A DNA stretch of 44,258 nucleotides from Sphingobacteriaceae bacterium (GCA_947458875.1 CANGZD010000010.1:1-44258); one strand, 5' to 3'; shown: positions 1 to 9,601, numbered from the stretch's first letter. Notes: generated by a model from the letters alone, not told the origin. Translations and numbers: made by a program.

Positions 1-6
1 AAAACA

Positions 7-186
7 ATGGGAGTAACTCGCTTAAAAAGAAAAGACAGAAGAAACAAAACTGTTTCTCGTTTAGAAGTTCAATTCTTAAAACTGGCTCACAATATTGAAT
101 CCGGTAGCCGTTCTAAAGAGAAAGCCAGCAGCCAGGTTGCTAAAAACAATGCTGTTTTGGCTCAAATTGAAGCTAAAACCAAGTAA
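7..186 (+). CDS. Small basic conserved-type protein (59 aa), function unknown
   Basis: A complete 59-codon frame starts at an ATG six bases from the window edge, preceded by the A-rich AAAACA typical of Bacteroidetes start sites, and ends in TAA. The product begins MGVTRLKRKDRRNK, is strongly basic (about 15 Lys/Arg) with no membrane segment, and is predicted helical towards the C-terminus. The composition is that of a small RNA-binding or ribosome-associated protein, but I do not recognise the family with certainty. It is followed directly by a strong terminator, so it is the last gene of its transcript. An upstream in-frame extension cannot be excluded because the window begins here, though the A-rich leader favours this start. 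Confidence 0.7.
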   Translation: MGVTRLKRKDRRNKTVSRLEVQFLKLAHNIESGSRSKEKASSQVAKNNAVLAQIEAKTK

Positions 187-236
187 TTGAAATATATTGG
201 AATTTTCAGGGTTCGAAACCTGTAATTCTATTTTTT

Positions 237-265
237 CCCGGTTGAGCAATTAACCGGGTTTTTTT
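237..265 (+). terminator. Rho-independent terminator
   Basis: A 7-bp stem CCCGGTT/AACCGGG (237-243 with 252-258) with an 8-nt loop is followed by seven T residues. It ends the transcript of the small basic gene. The T-tract runs into the stop codon of the convergent pyrD gene, so the two 3' ends share this space. It is oriented for the plus strand only, since no A-tract precedes the stem. Confidence 0.85.
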
Positions 266-1295
266 ATGCTTTATTACTAAGAATTTTTTGGTTGATAGCC
301 TTGATCAGCCCAGGTCCTTCATAAATAAAGCCGGTGTACAGCTGTACTAAACTGGCGCCAGCCTGTAATTTCTCCAAGGCATCGGCAGGCGAATGAATCC
401 CTCCCACCCCAATGATGGGAAAAGCACCTTTAGATTGTTGATGCAGGTAGGCGATCACTTCGGTAGATCGTTTGCTCAAAGGCTTTCCACTTAAGCCGCC
501 CGCCTCATTTTTTAGATTTTCTGCTGAAGATAGTCCTTCGCGGCTGAGCGTAGTGTTGGTAGCTATGACCCCTGCAATTTCAGTTTCCTGAACGATCTCC
601 ACAATATCATCCAGCTGAGCATCACTTAAATCGGGTGCGATTTTCAATAAAATAGGCTTCGATAGGCTCTTCTGCTTATTTTTGGCCTGCAATTCATGCA
701 ATAAGGCCGTCAATGGTGCCTTTTCCTGGAGTTCACGCAAACCCGGGGTATTGGGTGAACTCACATTCACCACAAAATAATCAACCACCTCAAATAAGCG
801 CTCAAAACAGATCAGGTAATCTTTAACAGCGTCTTCATTGGTTGTGATTTTGTTTTTGCCGATGTTCCCACCGATGATCAATCCATCACGTTTGATCTTT
901 CTCAAGCGGCTGGCAACCACATCTACACCTTGGTTATTGAATCCCATTCGGTTAATTAAACCTTCATCTGCCGGCAGGCGAAACATTCTGGGTTTTACAT
1001 TACCGGGCTGAGGTAAAGGTGTAACAGTCCCAATTTCAATAAATCCAAAACCCAGAGCCTCAAATTCTTCCACGAACTGGGCATTCTTATCAAAACCTGC
1101 AGCCAAACCAACCGGATTTCTAAATTTCAATCCAAAAACTTCCCGCTCTAAAGCAGGATGCTGGAGGTGATAAAAGCCCCTAACCGACTTCCTGAGGATT
1201 GAAAAACTCAAAAAGCGTTTCAAAAGGCCGGTGACCATATGATGAATTTTTTCCGGATCGAACTGAAAAAGTAGTAAGCGAAGAATGGAATACAT
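264..1295 (-). CDS. pyrD: Dihydroorotate dehydrogenase (quinone), class 2
   Basis: It oxidises dihydroorotate to orotate in pyrimidine synthesis, passing electrons through FMN to the membrane quinone pool. The 343-aa length and the N-terminal amphipathic helix (about residues 1-35) are typical of the membrane-associated class 2 enzymes. Visible signatures are [13 protein letters not shown] (residues 60-72), [10 protein letters not shown] (114-123) and NVSSPNTPG (177-185), whose second serine (S180) matches the class 2 catalytic base. GGIHSPADA and [12 protein letters not shown] form the C-terminal FMN-phosphate site. The gene stands alone, convergent with the small basic gene. A near-match of the -7 motif (TATTTTTA) lies four bases before the ATG. 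Confidence 0.95.
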   Translation of the reverse strand: MYSILRLLLFQFDPEKIHHMVTGLLKRFLSFSILRKSVRGFYHLQHPALEREVFGLKFRNPVGLAAGFDKNAQFVEEFEALGFGFIEIGTVTPLPQPGNVKPRMFRLPADEGLINRMGFNNQGVDVVASRLRKIKRDGLIIGGNIGKNKITTNEDAVKDYLICFERLFEVVDYFVVNVSSPNTPGLRELQEKAPLTALLHELQAKNKQKSLSKPILLKIAPDLSDAQLDDIVEIVQETEIAGVIATNTTLSREGLSSAENLKNEAGGLSGKPLSKRSTEVIAYLHQQSKGAFPIIGVGGIHSPADALEKLQAGASLVQLYTGFIYEGPGLIKAINQKILSNKA

Positions 1296-1382
1296 AAAGT
1301 AAAAATACTGGATTTAGCGAACATACAGTTAAAATATAATTTGGAACTATACGTTTTAACTAAGAATAAAATATAAATCGTT

Positions 1383-2024
1383 TTGAGACAACCTATATTG
1401 CCTGTTCAAATCATTCCATTTTTGAGCTTAAGCCTATTGCTTAATTTAAACATCATCAAAAAAGCTGAGGCTCAGAACTGGGATATTAAATTACTCGATC
1501 AACTCAATCAGGCTCCTGAAAACGATCCCGATCATGGTTTAAAATTTATCACCGACAATGCTTGTATAATTGACATTACTACCCCTACAAGTATCCTGTT
1601 AACAGGTTTAATCAAAAAAGATAAAGAATTGACTAATAAAGGCTTGGTTATCGGAACTGCTTACTTGGGAACAGCCATTCTTACCACAGCGTTCAAAAAT
1701 ATAATTAAAAGGCCACGACCGTTTGAAACTTATCCAGACATCATCTATCCCAAAAGTGATGCCGGTGGATACTCATTCCCTTCCGGACATACTTCAACGG
1801 CGTTTTCCACCGCCACTTCTCTAAGCTTGGCATTTCCTAAGTGGTATGTAGCTATTCCGGCATACGCCTATGCGGGCACTGTTGCATACACTAGGATGGA
1901 TTTGGGAGTCCACTACCCAAGCGATGTGCTAGCAGGCGCTCTGCTGGGATCTGGTACAGCATATCTGAGTTGGAAAATAAACAAGACCTTACAGCACAAG
2001 CAAAAATCCGTTAAAAAGCTATAA
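1383..2024 (+). CDS. PAP2-family phosphatase, exported or membrane-associated
   Basis: This is a type 2 phosphatidic acid phosphatase superfamily protein of 213 aa. The three family motifs are in order: K-x6-RP (K105 to P113), PSGH (133-136, in YSFPSGHTSTAF) and R-x5-H-x3-D (R171, H177, D181). The N-terminus (about residues 1-30, ending AEA-Q) resembles a signal peptide or anchor. Likely substrates are undecaprenyl pyrophosphate or phosphatidyl-type lipids, but the sequence does not decide which. The start is TTG at 1383: an in-frame stop lies at 1374, and the only later methionine is at residue 172, after the first two motifs, so a non-ATG start is required unless the sequence is wrong. Confidence 0.88.
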   Translation: MRQPILPVQIIPFLSLSLLLNLNIIKKAEAQNWDIKLLDQLNQAPENDPDHGLKFITDNACIIDITTPTSILLTGLIKKDKELTNKGLVIGTAYLGTAILTTAFKNIIKRPRPFETYPDIIYPKSDAGGYSFPSGHTSTAFSTATSLSLAFPKWYVAIPAYAYAGTVAYTRMDLGVHYPSDVLAGALLGSGTAYLSWKINKTLQHKQKSVKKL

Positions 2025-2039
2025 TTTCGCCCTTTTTTA

Positions 2040-2047
2040 TAACTTTG
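2040..2047 (+). promoter_or_regulatory. -7 promoter element of the ABC-F gene
   Basis: TAACTTTG matches the Bacteroidetes -7 consensus TAnnTTTG exactly and lies 7 nt before the ATG at 2055. I see no clear -33 TTG at the usual distance. If it is used, the 5' leader is only a few nucleotides. Confidence 0.6.
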
Positions 2048-2054
2048 CGGCTTC

Positions 2055-3968
2055 ATGATCGCAATTAACAACCTCACTTTTGAAATTGGTGCCCGGGCAC
2101 TGTACGACGATGCCAACTGGCACATTAAACCAGGCGATAAAACAGGACTGATCGGCGCCAACGGAACCGGTAAAACTACCCTGCTTAAGCTCATTGTGGG
2201 CGAATACACCCCAACCAGCGGCACCATCTCTATGGCTAAGGACCTGAAGATGGGTTACCTCAATCAGGATCTGCTATCTTCACAAGCCGATAATACCATT
2301 CTGCATGTGGCTATGGAGGCGTTTGAGCGACAGAACCAATTGCATGATGAAATTGAAAACTTGTTAAAAAAGCTGGAGACGGATTACTCTGAAGACTTGC
2401 TGCATAAACTCAGCGACAAACAGCACGAATTTGAGGCCTTGGGTGGTTATCAAATTGAATATCGTGCGCATGAGATCCTTGCCGGTTTGGGCTTCAGCGA
2501 TGCTGATACCAAGCGTAGACTTTCTGAATTTTCAGGAGGCTGGCGTATGCGGGTGATCCTGGCGAAAATCTTATTACAAAATCCGGATATCTTACTGCTT
2601 GATGAGCCGACCAATCACCTCGACTTGCCTTCTATTAAATGGCTGGAGACCTATCTGCAGGCATTTGAGGGGGCGATTGTTATTGTGTCTCACGACCGTT
2701 ACTTCCTGGATCGGGTGGTGAACCGAATTGTAGAATCACGTAAGGGGAAACTGACACCCTACGCAGGCAATTACAGCTTTTATTTAGAAGAAAAAGGCTT
2801 ACGCGAAGAAATTCAAAGCAATCAGTACAAAAACCAACAGGCTAAAATCCGCCAGGAGGAAAGATTAATTGAACGTTTTCGTGCCAAGGCCAGCAAAGCT
2901 AAAATGGCACAATCGCGGATCAAAGCCCTGGAGCGAATGGAACGGGTAGACGATGTGGATGATGATAACCCGACGGTCAATTTCAGCTTCAAATTCAGCA
3001 AACAATCGGGGCGACATGTAGTACGCATGGAGCATATCAACAAAACCTACCCGGGCTTGCCTATTCTGAATAACGCCTTTGGAACCATTGAGAAAGGTGA
3101 TAAAATTGCACTCATCGGTGCCAACGGACGTGGTAAATCTACCCTCTTGAGAATTGTAGCCGGATCAGATAAACAGTTTGAAGGACTGTGCGAAAGCGGG
3201 CATAATGTAACCCAAACCTTTTTTGCGCAGCACCAATTGGAAGCACTCCACCTTGACAATACTATTTTAAATGAACTTCAGAACTTCGCCCCTAAACATA
3301 CCGAAACTGAATTAAGATCTATTCTGGGATGTTTTCTATTTACCGGAGATGATGTTTTCAAGAAGATTAAAGTATTATCGGGAGGAGAGAAATCGAGGGT
3401 GGCACTGGCGAAAGCCTTAACAGCCGATGCCAACTTCCTGATCCTGGATGAGCCGACCAATCACCTCGACATCCAATCGGTAAATATCCTGATTCAGGCT
3501 TTAAAACAATATGAAGGCACATTTATTGTGGTTTCTCACGACCGCTATTTGCTGGATAATGTAGCTAACAAGATCTGGTTTATTGAAGACCAGGAGATTA
3601 AGGAATATCCGGGCACTTATGCCGAATACGAAGAATGGAGTAGCAAAAGGATGAGTGGCGCAAAAACTACTGCTGCTGCTCCGAAGAAAGAAGAGAAAAA
3701 GGAAACTGCGCCCAAAATCGAAAATCCTGATAAGAACAAGGAATTAAAAAAGCTGAACCAACAATTACAAAACCTCGAAACAGAAGTGGCCGGACTGGAA
3801 AGTGAAGTAAAATTGGCGGAAGAAGAGCTTGGGAAACCCGAAATTTATGCCGACACGACGAAACTTTCTGCAGCAAATAGCCGTTATGACGAATTAAAAG
3901 CTAATTTGCATTATAAACACCAATTATGGGAAGAACTGGCCGGAAAAATTATGGAAATGGAATCCTGA
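2055..3968 (+). CDS. ABC-F family ATPase, YheS/ABCF3-like
   Basis: This cytoplasmic ABC protein without membrane domains belongs to the ribosome-associated ABC-F group. It has two ATP-binding cassettes: Walker A GANGTGKT (34-41), signature FSGGWRMR (159-166) and Walker B with DEPTNHLD (183-190), then Walker [10 protein letters not shown] (355-363), signature LSGGEKSR (441-448) and a second DEPTNHLD. The inter-domain linker (about 250-305), with [22 protein letters not shown], and the FFAQHQLE segment resemble E. coli YheS more than Uup or EttA. A Lys/Glu-rich coiled coil (about 545-637) closes the 637-aa protein. The family resolves ribosome stalling or assists translation; antibiotic resistance cannot be ruled in or out. 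The downstream T9SS gene starts within its last 43 bases. Confidence 0.9.
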   Translation: MIAINNLTFEIGARALYDDANWHIKPGDKTGLIGANGTGKTTLLKLIVGEYTPTSGTISMAKDLKMGYLNQDLLSSQADNTILHVAMEAFERQNQLHDEIENLLKKLETDYSEDLLHKLSDKQHEFEALGGYQIEYRAHEILAGLGFSDADTKRRLSEFSGGWRMRVILAKILLQNPDILLLDEPTNHLDLPSIKWLETYLQAFEGAIVIVSHDRYFLDRVVNRIVESRKGKLTPYAGNYSFYLEEKGLREEIQSNQYKNQQAKIRQEERLIERFRAKASKAKMAQSRIKALERMERVDDVDDDNPTVNFSFKFSKQSGRHVVRMEHINKTYPGLPILNNAFGTIEKGDKIALIGANGRGKSTLLRIVAGSDKQFEGLCESGHNVTQTFFAQHQLEALHLDNTILNELQNFAPKHTETELRSILGCFLFTGDDVFKKIKVLSGGEKSRVALAKALTADANFLILDEPTNHLDIQSVNILIQALKQYEGTFIVVSHDRYLLDNVANKIWFIEDQEIKEYPGTYAEYEEWSSKRMSGAKTTAAAPKKEEKKETAPKIENPDKNKELKKLNQQLQNLETEVAGLESEVKLAEEELGKPEIYADTTKLSAANSRYDELKANLHYKHQLWEELAGKIMEMES

Positions 3969-5266
3969 TTAGCTTAACAGGATGTTTTATCTTATTCTTT
4001 GCTGGTTTACCAATTACTTTTGCACAACGCAAACAAAAGCAATTAATTGTTTCGGCTCCATTGCAGGACTTGAAATATAGCAACCACGTTTACCTGCCCG
4101 AAATAAAAACCGTAGAATTCTACAACCTTAATAGAGAGCAATCATTTCCGGTTTACACATTGGGTAGTAGCGAAGAACTCCTGCTCACTTTCGATGACCT
4201 GCGTCCCGGATTCCGGAACATATATTATTCAGTAGAACATTGCGATGCAGATTGGAACAGTAGCCGCCTCTCTCCGATCGAATACCTCGAAAGCTTCCCG
4301 GAAGAACGAATCAACGATTACCGAAGTTCTTTTAATACGCTGCAAAAATTCACGCATTACGAAATCAAGCTACCCAACTTCAGTATCAAGCCTAAAATTG
4401 CAGGTAATTACTTATTAAAGGTTTATGAAGATGCTGATCAAAGAAAACTACTCCTCACCCGCCGATTTTATGTACTGAGGCCACAACTGAATATTGGTGC
4501 AGAAATCATCCGCTCCAATCAGATGGACAGGAGAAACGATTACCAGAAATTGAATTTTGTGGTTTACACCGCTAATTTGACTATCCAAAACCCCTATCTG
4601 GATATCAAAACAAGGGTTTTTCAAAATCGACGGGATGACATCACCCAAAGTGTAGAGCGACCGAACTTTATCAGATCTGACCAATTAATTTATAATGATA
4701 TGCATACTTTGGATTTTGAAGGCTTAAATGAGTTCAGGCGATTTGACATCCGCAGCCTGCGTTTTCAATCGGAACGTATTAGTTCAATTAAACGCGATAG
4801 CACAAATCAGGTGTTTTTAAGCAATGAATCTGCTAATAACAGAAGTGCTTACGCATTCAATTTTGATGAAAATGGGGCCTTTTTCATTCGCAGTCAGGAA
4901 GGGAGTAACAGCAGAACGGAAGGCGATTATGCCTGGGTACATTTCCGCCTAAACAGCCCTCCATTCGCCGAAAATGGAACAGTATATCTTGTAGGAGCCT
5001 TTAATGATTTCCAATTACGTGAGGAAAACAAACTGACCTATGCAGAAAGTTCTAAAAGTTTTGAGGGTAAAGCTTTTTTAAAACAAGGAATCTACGACTA
5101 TCAATATGTATGTGTAGATAAAAATGGCAAAAGAGATTACGCTCGATTTGAAGGAAGTCATTTTGAAACTGAAAATGATTATCAAATCTTGATTTACTAT
5201 CGCAAACCGGGTGCACGCTGGGATGAGCTGGTGGCTTTTAGGCAAATCAATTCGGTAAACCGTTAG
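3926..5266 (+). CDS. T9SS plug protein (DUF5103 family)
   Basis: The 446-aa product matches the Bacteroidetes DUF5103 family, identified in Flavobacterium as the periplasmic plug of the SprA type IX translocon. The N-terminus is a Sec signal peptide ([12 protein letters not shown], a hydrophobic stretch, cleavage near TFA-Q at residue 34). The mature part is beta-rich, with segments such as [10 protein letters not shown] and a C-terminal early-set/carbohydrate-binding-like module ([10 protein letters not shown], then [12 protein letters not shown]). An LTGC tetrad in the signal resembles a lipobox, but the hydrophobic stretch continues past it, so a lipoprotein is unlikely. The start overlaps the ABC-F gene by 43 bases in another frame; no later ATG precedes the signal. 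The stop overlaps the convergent mnmD stop. Confidence 0.85.
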   Translation: MGRTGRKNYGNGILISLTGCFILFFAGLPITFAQRKQKQLIVSAPLQDLKYSNHVYLPEIKTVEFYNLNREQSFPVYTLGSSEELLLTFDDLRPGFRNIYYSVEHCDADWNSSRLSPIEYLESFPEERINDYRSSFNTLQKFTHYEIKLPNFSIKPKIAGNYLLKVYEDADQRKLLLTRRFYVLRPQLNIGAEIIRSNQMDRRNDYQKLNFVVYTANLTIQNPYLDIKTRVFQNRRDDITQSVERPNFIRSDQLIYNDMHTLDFEGLNEFRRFDIRSLRFQSERISSIKRDSTNQVFLSNESANNRSAYAFNFDENGAFFIRSQEGSNSRTEGDYAWVHFRLNSPPFAENGTVYLVGAFNDFQLREENKLTYAESSKSFEGKAFLKQGIYDYQYVCVDKNGKRDYARFEGSHFETENDYQILIYYRKPGARWDELVAFRQINSVNR

Positions 5267-5934
5267 AGTTTAATTGCCCTGAGCATTTCCCGTTTTCCGG
5301 GTGCACCAGGTGCTTTCTCAATACTGAAACCCAAAGCTTTCATGCTTCTTTTCAAGTTGCCGGTAATGGCATAAGTTACAAACACGCCGCCAGGCTTGAG
5401 ATACCGGCAAACACACTCAAGGGCTTCGGTAGTCCACATTTCAGGTTGATGGATGGCTGCAAAAGCATCGAAATAGATGATATCAAACTGATCATTGCTT
5501 ATAAAATCAGATAATTTAGACTTATCGATAAATAAACGACAGTTGGCGTTCAATTGTGCATGTTGATCAAAAGCATTCGGATAGACCGATAAAAAACACT
5601 CCCAAAGTTCAGTGCTCAGGTAGTTTTGATAACCTGTCTTTGAGACCAAATCGGTAGCTAATGGGAACGCTTCAATACCAACATAATTTAAATTAATATT
5701 ATTCTGAGTGCAATAATCAGCACTCAAAAGGAAATTCAGCCCTGTTCCAAATCCAACCTCCAAAACAGAAACCTGTCTGGAAGAATTAATATTAAGGAAA
5801 TGAACCAGACCGGACTCCAAAAAAACATGTTTGCTTTCATTAAAAGCTCCATGTTTCGAATGATAGTGTTCGCCTATCATTGGATTGAAAAGAGTTCGGG
5901 ATCCATCCCCAGTTATGACCCAATTAGTTTCCAT
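5263..5934 (-). CDS. mnmD: tRNA 5-methylaminomethyl-2-thiouridine methyltransferase, stand-alone MnmD
   Basis: This SAM-dependent methyltransferase acts at wobble uridine 34, converting the nm5(s2)U intermediate to mnm5(s2)U. The 223 residues contain the Rossmann SAM motif [11 protein letters not shown] (57-67), the acidic ribose contact IEAF (87-90), and FDAFAA followed by PEMWT (155-168), typical of the MnmC N-terminal domain. Only the methyltransferase domain is present; the FAD-dependent MnmC oxidase domain of gamma-proteobacteria is absent, as in other lineages with a separate MnmD. Its stop overlaps the T9SS plug gene stop by 4 nt. An exact TAnnTTTG motif lies 6 nt before the ATG. Confidence 0.88.
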   Translation of the reverse strand: METNWVITGDGSRTLFNPMIGEHYHSKHGAFNESKHVFLESGLVHFLNINSSRQVSVLEVGFGTGLNFLLSADYCTQNNINLNYVGIEAFPLATDLVSKTGYQNYLSTELWECFLSVYPNAFDQHAQLNANCRLFIDKSKLSDFISNDQFDIIYFDAFAAIHQPEMWTTEALECVCRYLKPGGVFVTYAITGNLKRSMKALGFSIEKAPGAPGKREMLRAIKL

Positions 5935-5940
5935 TTAAGG

Positions 5941-5948
5941 CAAATATA
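5941..5948 (-). promoter_or_regulatory. -7 promoter element of mnmD
   Basis: Read on the minus strand the bases are TATATTTG, an exact TAnnTTTG, ending 6 nt before the mnmD ATG. No convincing -33 element was seen. Confidence 0.55.
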
Positions 5949-6070
5949 CTCCAATCCCTTACTAAGCTGACTTTGAAATCATTTATAATTAAGCCTTATG
6001 GGATGTCCAAAAAAACGTACTAGAGGACCGATAAGTCAAAACCAATATCATCTCAGTTAATTGAAAATTT

Positions 6071-6340
6071 TTATTTAAAGTCTGGTTTGACGATGAACAT
6101 AATCAGTAAAAACAAAAGGAAAAGCATGACCGGCAAAAGTGGGATAACCAAAAGAATAATAGCTGAGTTAATCCGCTCAAAATAATTCTTTAGGATCCAT
6201 GCGGCAGCTATGAGTAACAACAGAATGACTATGCAAAGGATGATCGCCCTGTTATAAGTACCAGATACTTTGATATTAAAACAGGCATAAACTAATAAAA
6301 TAGTATCAAGAACTAAACAAATTCTGTAGAGCCAGATCAT
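6071..6340 (-). CDS. Small three-helix membrane protein (89 aa), unknown
   Basis: An 89-aa protein with three predicted transmembrane helices (about residues 4-22, 31-50 and 58-82) and short charged loops (NYNRA-like, KNYFERIN, C-terminal KPDFK). I do not recognise a family. The hydrophobic periodicity, a normal ATG and the absence of any other gene between mnmD and valS support a real gene. It is transcribed away from valS. The 136 bases between it and mnmD hold no gene I can support. Function is unknown. Confidence 0.6.
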   Translation of the reverse strand: MIWLYRICLVLDTILLVYACFNIKVSGTYNRAIILCIVILLLLIAAAWILKNYFERINSAIILLVIPLLPVMLFLLFLLIMFIVKPDFK

Positions 6341-6494
6341 AATGCTATAACGCCAACCATCCCTGAAAATTATGAGATCTCTTAAAGTTTATTCATTAGT
6401 AATACAATAACGCGGTTCAAATAAAACAAAAACAAAACCACACAATAAATAAGCTCAAAAGAGTAAATAAATAGGGATAATTAGCAATAAACGC

Positions 6495-6502
6495 TATTTT
6501 TG
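6495..6502 (+). promoter_or_regulatory. -7 promoter element of valS
   Basis: TATTTTTG matches TAnnTTTG exactly, 18 nt before the ATG at 6521. It overlaps a TTG at 6500 that would extend the valS frame by seven codons, which argues that the TTG is not the start. The 180-base region upstream is very A-rich and holds nothing else recognised. Confidence 0.6.
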
Positions 6503-6520
6503 CGCTTCAGCATTTTACGA

Positions 6521-9142
6521 ATGAGCATATCTAAAACATATAGTCCTAAAGAAGCAGAAGACAAATGGTACAGCTACTGGCTGGACAAAAAGTTTTTCCG
6601 GTCCGTACCCGATGAGCGGGAGCCCTACACCATTGTCATCCCGCCGCCAAACGTGACCGGTGTATTGCACATGGGCCATATGTTGAATAATACCATTCAG
6701 GATGTGCTCATCCGCCGTGCCCGTATGCAAGGTAAAAACGCTTGCTGGGTACCGGGAACTGACCATGCTTCTATCGCTACCGAAGCCAAAGTGGTAGCCA
6801 TGCTGAAAGAGCAGGGTATCAACAAGAAAGACCTGAGCCGCGAAGAATTTTTGAAATATGCTTACGAATGGAAAGAGAAATACGGCGGCATTATCCTGAA
6901 ACAATTGGAGAAACTGGGTGCATCCTGCGACTGGGACCGTACCCGTTTCACGATGGAAGAATCACTTTCTGAAGCCGTTATTGACACTTTCATCCACCTA
7001 TATAAAAAAGGCTGGATCTATCGCGGGGTGCGTATGGTCAACTGGGACCCACAGGGCAAAACTGCTGTTTCTGATGAGGAAGTGATCCGCAAAGAAGTCA
7101 ACCAGAAATTATATTACATCAAATATCCGATTGCCGGGGAAGCGGGTAAATTCGTAACCATTGCTACTACCCGTCCTGAAACCATTATGGCCGATGCAGC
7201 TATCTGCGTTAATCCAAAGGATGAGCGTTATCAGCATTTGGTAGGCAAAAAAATACTGATTCCGTTGATTAATCGAGAAATTCCAGTAATTGCCGACGAA
7301 TATGTGACCATGGATTTCGGTACCGGCTGTTTAAAAGTAACACCTGCCCACGATTTGAACGATTATGAACTGGGCATCAAACACAAATTGCCGGTAATTG
7401 ATATTTTGGATGATGACGGCAAACTGAACGAAAAAGCTGAAATTTTGATCGGTGAAGACCGCTTCGCAGCCCGCAAGAAAATTGCAGTACTATTGGAAGA
7501 AGCCGGAAATCTAGAGAAAGTAGAAGATAATAAATCTCAACTGGGTTATTCTGAACGTACGGATGCGGTGATTGAGCCAAAATTATCCATGCAGTGGTTC
7601 TGTAAAATGGACGAGATGGCAAAACCGGCATTGGAATATGTAATGAATGGCGAAGTAAAACTGATCCCGGACAAATTCATCAACATTTACCGTCACTGGA
7701 TGGAAAATGTGAAGGACTGGTGTATCAGCCGCCAATTATGGTGGGGACAACAGATTCCGGCCTGGTACCTGCCAGACGGCCAATTTGTAATCGCCAAAAC
7801 CCGTGAGGAAGCCTTTGCTGAAGCTCAAAAACTTGACGCCAATATCAGCATCAATAATTTAAAGCAGGATGAGGATGTGGTAGATACCTGGTTCTCTTCC
7901 TGGCTGTGGCCGATTTCGGTATTTGATGGCTTCAAAGACCCGAACAACGCCGATATCAATTACTACTACCCTACCAATGACTTGGTAACTGCACCAGAGA
8001 TCTTGTTCTTCTGGGTGGCTAGAATGATCATGGCCGGACATGAATTCCGTGGCGAAGCGCCTTTCAAAAATGTGTACCTCACCGGAATCGTTCGTGATAA
8101 AATTGGGCGTAAAATGTCTAAATCATTGGGCAATTCGCCTGATCCGATTGACCTGATTGAGAAATACGGTGCCGATGGTGTTCGTGTCGGTATGCTGTTG
8201 TGTTCGCCTGCGGGCAACGATTTAATGTTCGACGAAAGTTACTGCGAACAGGGCCGAAATTTTGCCAATAAAATCTGGAATGCCTTCCGTTTAGTAAAGG
8301 GCTGGGAAGTCGATGCTTCGTTGAGCAATCCTAACCAGCAGGCCATCGACTGGTTTGAAAGCAACTTCAATCAGGCTTTAAGCCAAATTGAGGAAGATTT
8401 TAATAACTACCGCTTATCGGATGCACTGATGGGCATTTATAAATTAGTTTGGGACGATTTCTGTGCCTGGTACCTCGAAATGGTTAAACCTGCCTACCAG
8501 CAACCGATCGACCATGCTAGCTACGAAGCCACTAAGAATTTCTTTGAGCGTATTCTAAAATTGATCCATCCGTTCATGCCTTTCCTGAGTGAAGAATTAT
8601 GGCATGACGAATTATTTGGCCAGCGTGCTGAAATGGACTGTTGCATTGTAGCGCCTTATCCAAAAGCCGGCAGCGCAAACAGCGCTTTGCTGAAAGATAT
8701 GGAAGTGGTAAAACAGGTGGTTTCAGAGATCCGCAATGTACGCAATACCAAGCAGATCTCTCCTAAAGAAGCCTTAAACTTGCTTTTCAAAGTCAATTCG
8801 GGCATTCAGTTTGGTGATTACCAGCCAATCATTGCCAAACTGGCGAATATCAGCGAGTTTGCGACAACTACTGAAAAAGTTGCAGGCTCCGCTTCTTTTT
8901 TAGCAGGTACTGATGAATTTTTCATCCCATTAGCGAATAATATCGACGCCGATGCCGAAAAAGAACGCATCAGTAAAGAGCTGGAATACCTCGAAGGTTT
9001 CCTCAAATCGGTGACCGCTAAACTGAGCAACGAGCGTTTTGTGCAGAATGCCAAACCGGAAATCGTAGCCAACGAAGAGCAGAAAAAAGCGGATGCTGAA
9101 GCCAAAATTCAGAGTTTGAAGGAAAGTCTGGCTGCTTTATAA
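6521..9142 (+). CDS. valS: Valyl-tRNA synthetase
   Basis: This class Ia aminoacyl-tRNA synthetase charges tRNA-Val. The HIGH-box is HMGH (50-53, in PNVTGVLHMGHMLN) and the KMSKS loop is exact (531-535, GRKMSKSLGN). Between them lies the CP1 editing domain with TTRPETIMADAAICVNP and GTGCLKVTPAHDLND. The WFSSWLWP segment and the C-terminal coiled coil (about the last 65 residues) are also characteristic of ValRS. The length is 873 aa from the ATG at 6521, chosen over an upstream TTG because the -7 promoter motif overlaps that TTG and the conserved N-terminus begins SKTYSPKEAEDKWY. Its TAA abuts the convergent gene's stop within the hexamer TTATAA. Confidence 0.97.
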   Translation: MSISKTYSPKEAEDKWYSYWLDKKFFRSVPDEREPYTIVIPPPNVTGVLHMGHMLNNTIQDVLIRRARMQGKNACWVPGTDHASIATEAKVVAMLKEQGINKKDLSREEFLKYAYEWKEKYGGIILKQLEKLGASCDWDRTRFTMEESLSEAVIDTFIHLYKKGWIYRGVRMVNWDPQGKTAVSDEEVIRKEVNQKLYYIKYPIAGEAGKFVTIATTRPETIMADAAICVNPKDERYQHLVGKKILIPLINREIPVIADEYVTMDFGTGCLKVTPAHDLNDYELGIKHKLPVIDILDDDGKLNEKAEILIGEDRFAARKKIAVLLEEAGNLEKVEDNKSQLGYSERTDAVIEPKLSMQWFCKMDEMAKPALEYVMNGEVKLIPDKFINIYRHWMENVKDWCISRQLWWGQQIPAWYLPDGQFVIAKTREEAFAEAQKLDANISINNLKQDEDVVDTWFSSWLWPISVFDGFKDPNNADINYYYPTNDLVTAPEILFFWVARMIMAGHEFRGEAPFKNVYLTGIVRDKIGRKMSKSLGNSPDPIDLIEKYGADGVRVGMLLCSPAGNDLMFDESYCEQGRNFANKIWNAFRLVKGWEVDASLSNPNQQAIDWFESNFNQALSQIEEDFNNYRLSDALMGIYKLVWDDFCAWYLEMVKPAYQQPIDHASYEATKNFFERILKLIHPFMPFLSEELWHDELFGQRAEMDCCIVAPYPKAGSANSALLKDMEVVKQVVSEIRNVRNTKQISPKEALNLLFKVNSGIQFGDYQPIIAKLANISEFATTTEKVAGSASFLAGTDEFFIPLANNIDADAEKERISKELEYLEGFLKSVTAKLSNERFVQNAKPEIVANEEQKKADAEAKIQSLKESLAAL

Positions 9143-9601
9143 TTGCCCGAATAAAGGCAGTTCAGGTAAAAACTGATAGCTTTCGTTTTGCCAATCGAGT
9201 TTGCAGCAGTAATGCTCCAAGCCATTGCTCACCAATAGCCATTGCACCCGGTGTACAAAATTGTAGCGGGCAATCTGATCGAAAACTTCCTGTGTAATTT
9301 TAACAGAGGGTGCTTTGCATTCGGCCAAAAGCAATTTTTCGCCTTGCTGATTGTATACCAGGATATCGCTTCTCTTCTGCAGGCCATTATATTTCAAACC
9401 GCCCTCCAGCTGGATTAAACTTTTAGGAAATTGCTTATCCCTGATTAAAAAATGGATCAGATACTGCCGAACCCACTCTTCGGGTGTCAATACCAAAAAC
9501 TTTTTGCGTACTTCATCGAACACAAAACGTTGTCCGCCTTCGTCTTTTAAACGTAGCGGATAGACTGGAAGATTAAGCGGAATAGGTTCGAATAACGCCA
9601 T
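9137..9601 (-). CDS. PD-(D/E)XK nuclease-fold protein, HsdR N-terminal-like (154 aa)
   Basis: The 154-aa protein resembles the HSDR_N_2 family, a free-standing version of the N-terminal nuclease domain of type I restriction R subunits. The core is RSDILVYN followed by LLLAECKAP, the D...(E)xK arrangement of the PD-(D/E)XK fold (D near residue 79, ECK near 93-95), then a helix containing QIARYN. No restriction methylase or specificity genes are near. It sits head-to-head with holA and tail-to-tail with valS, a housekeeping context rather than a defence island. The role is unknown; DNA repair or replication-associated nuclease activity is a guess from fold and neighbour. Confidence 0.75.
   Translation of the reverse strand: MALFEPIPLNLPVYPLRLKDEGGQRFVFDEVRKKFLVLTPEEWVRQYLIHFLIRDKQFPKSLIQLEGGLKYNGLQKRSDILVYNQQGEKLLLAECKAPSVKITQEVFDQIARYNFVHRVQWLLVSNGLEHYCCKLDWQNESYQFLPELPLFGQL

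Noticed and set aside
207-222. T-arm-like sequence CAGG-GTTCGAAA-CCTG resembling part of a tRNA
   Set aside because: The loop is 8 nt with a 4-bp stem, and no acceptor, D or anticodon arms surround it; the upstream bases belong to the small basic gene.
3926-4030. Lipoprotein signal (LTGC) in the T9SS plug protein
   Set aside because: The hydrophobic segment continues about 15 residues beyond the Cys and ends in a normal signal-peptidase I site (TFA-Q).
5998-6060. 20-codon frame beginning MGCPKKRTRG between mnmD and the small membrane gene
   Set aside because: It is too short, has no promoter or start context worth noting, and no recognisable feature.
9137-9601. Restriction-modification or other defence system
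   Set aside because: No methylase, specificity or helicase genes are nearby, and the surrounding genes are housekeeping.
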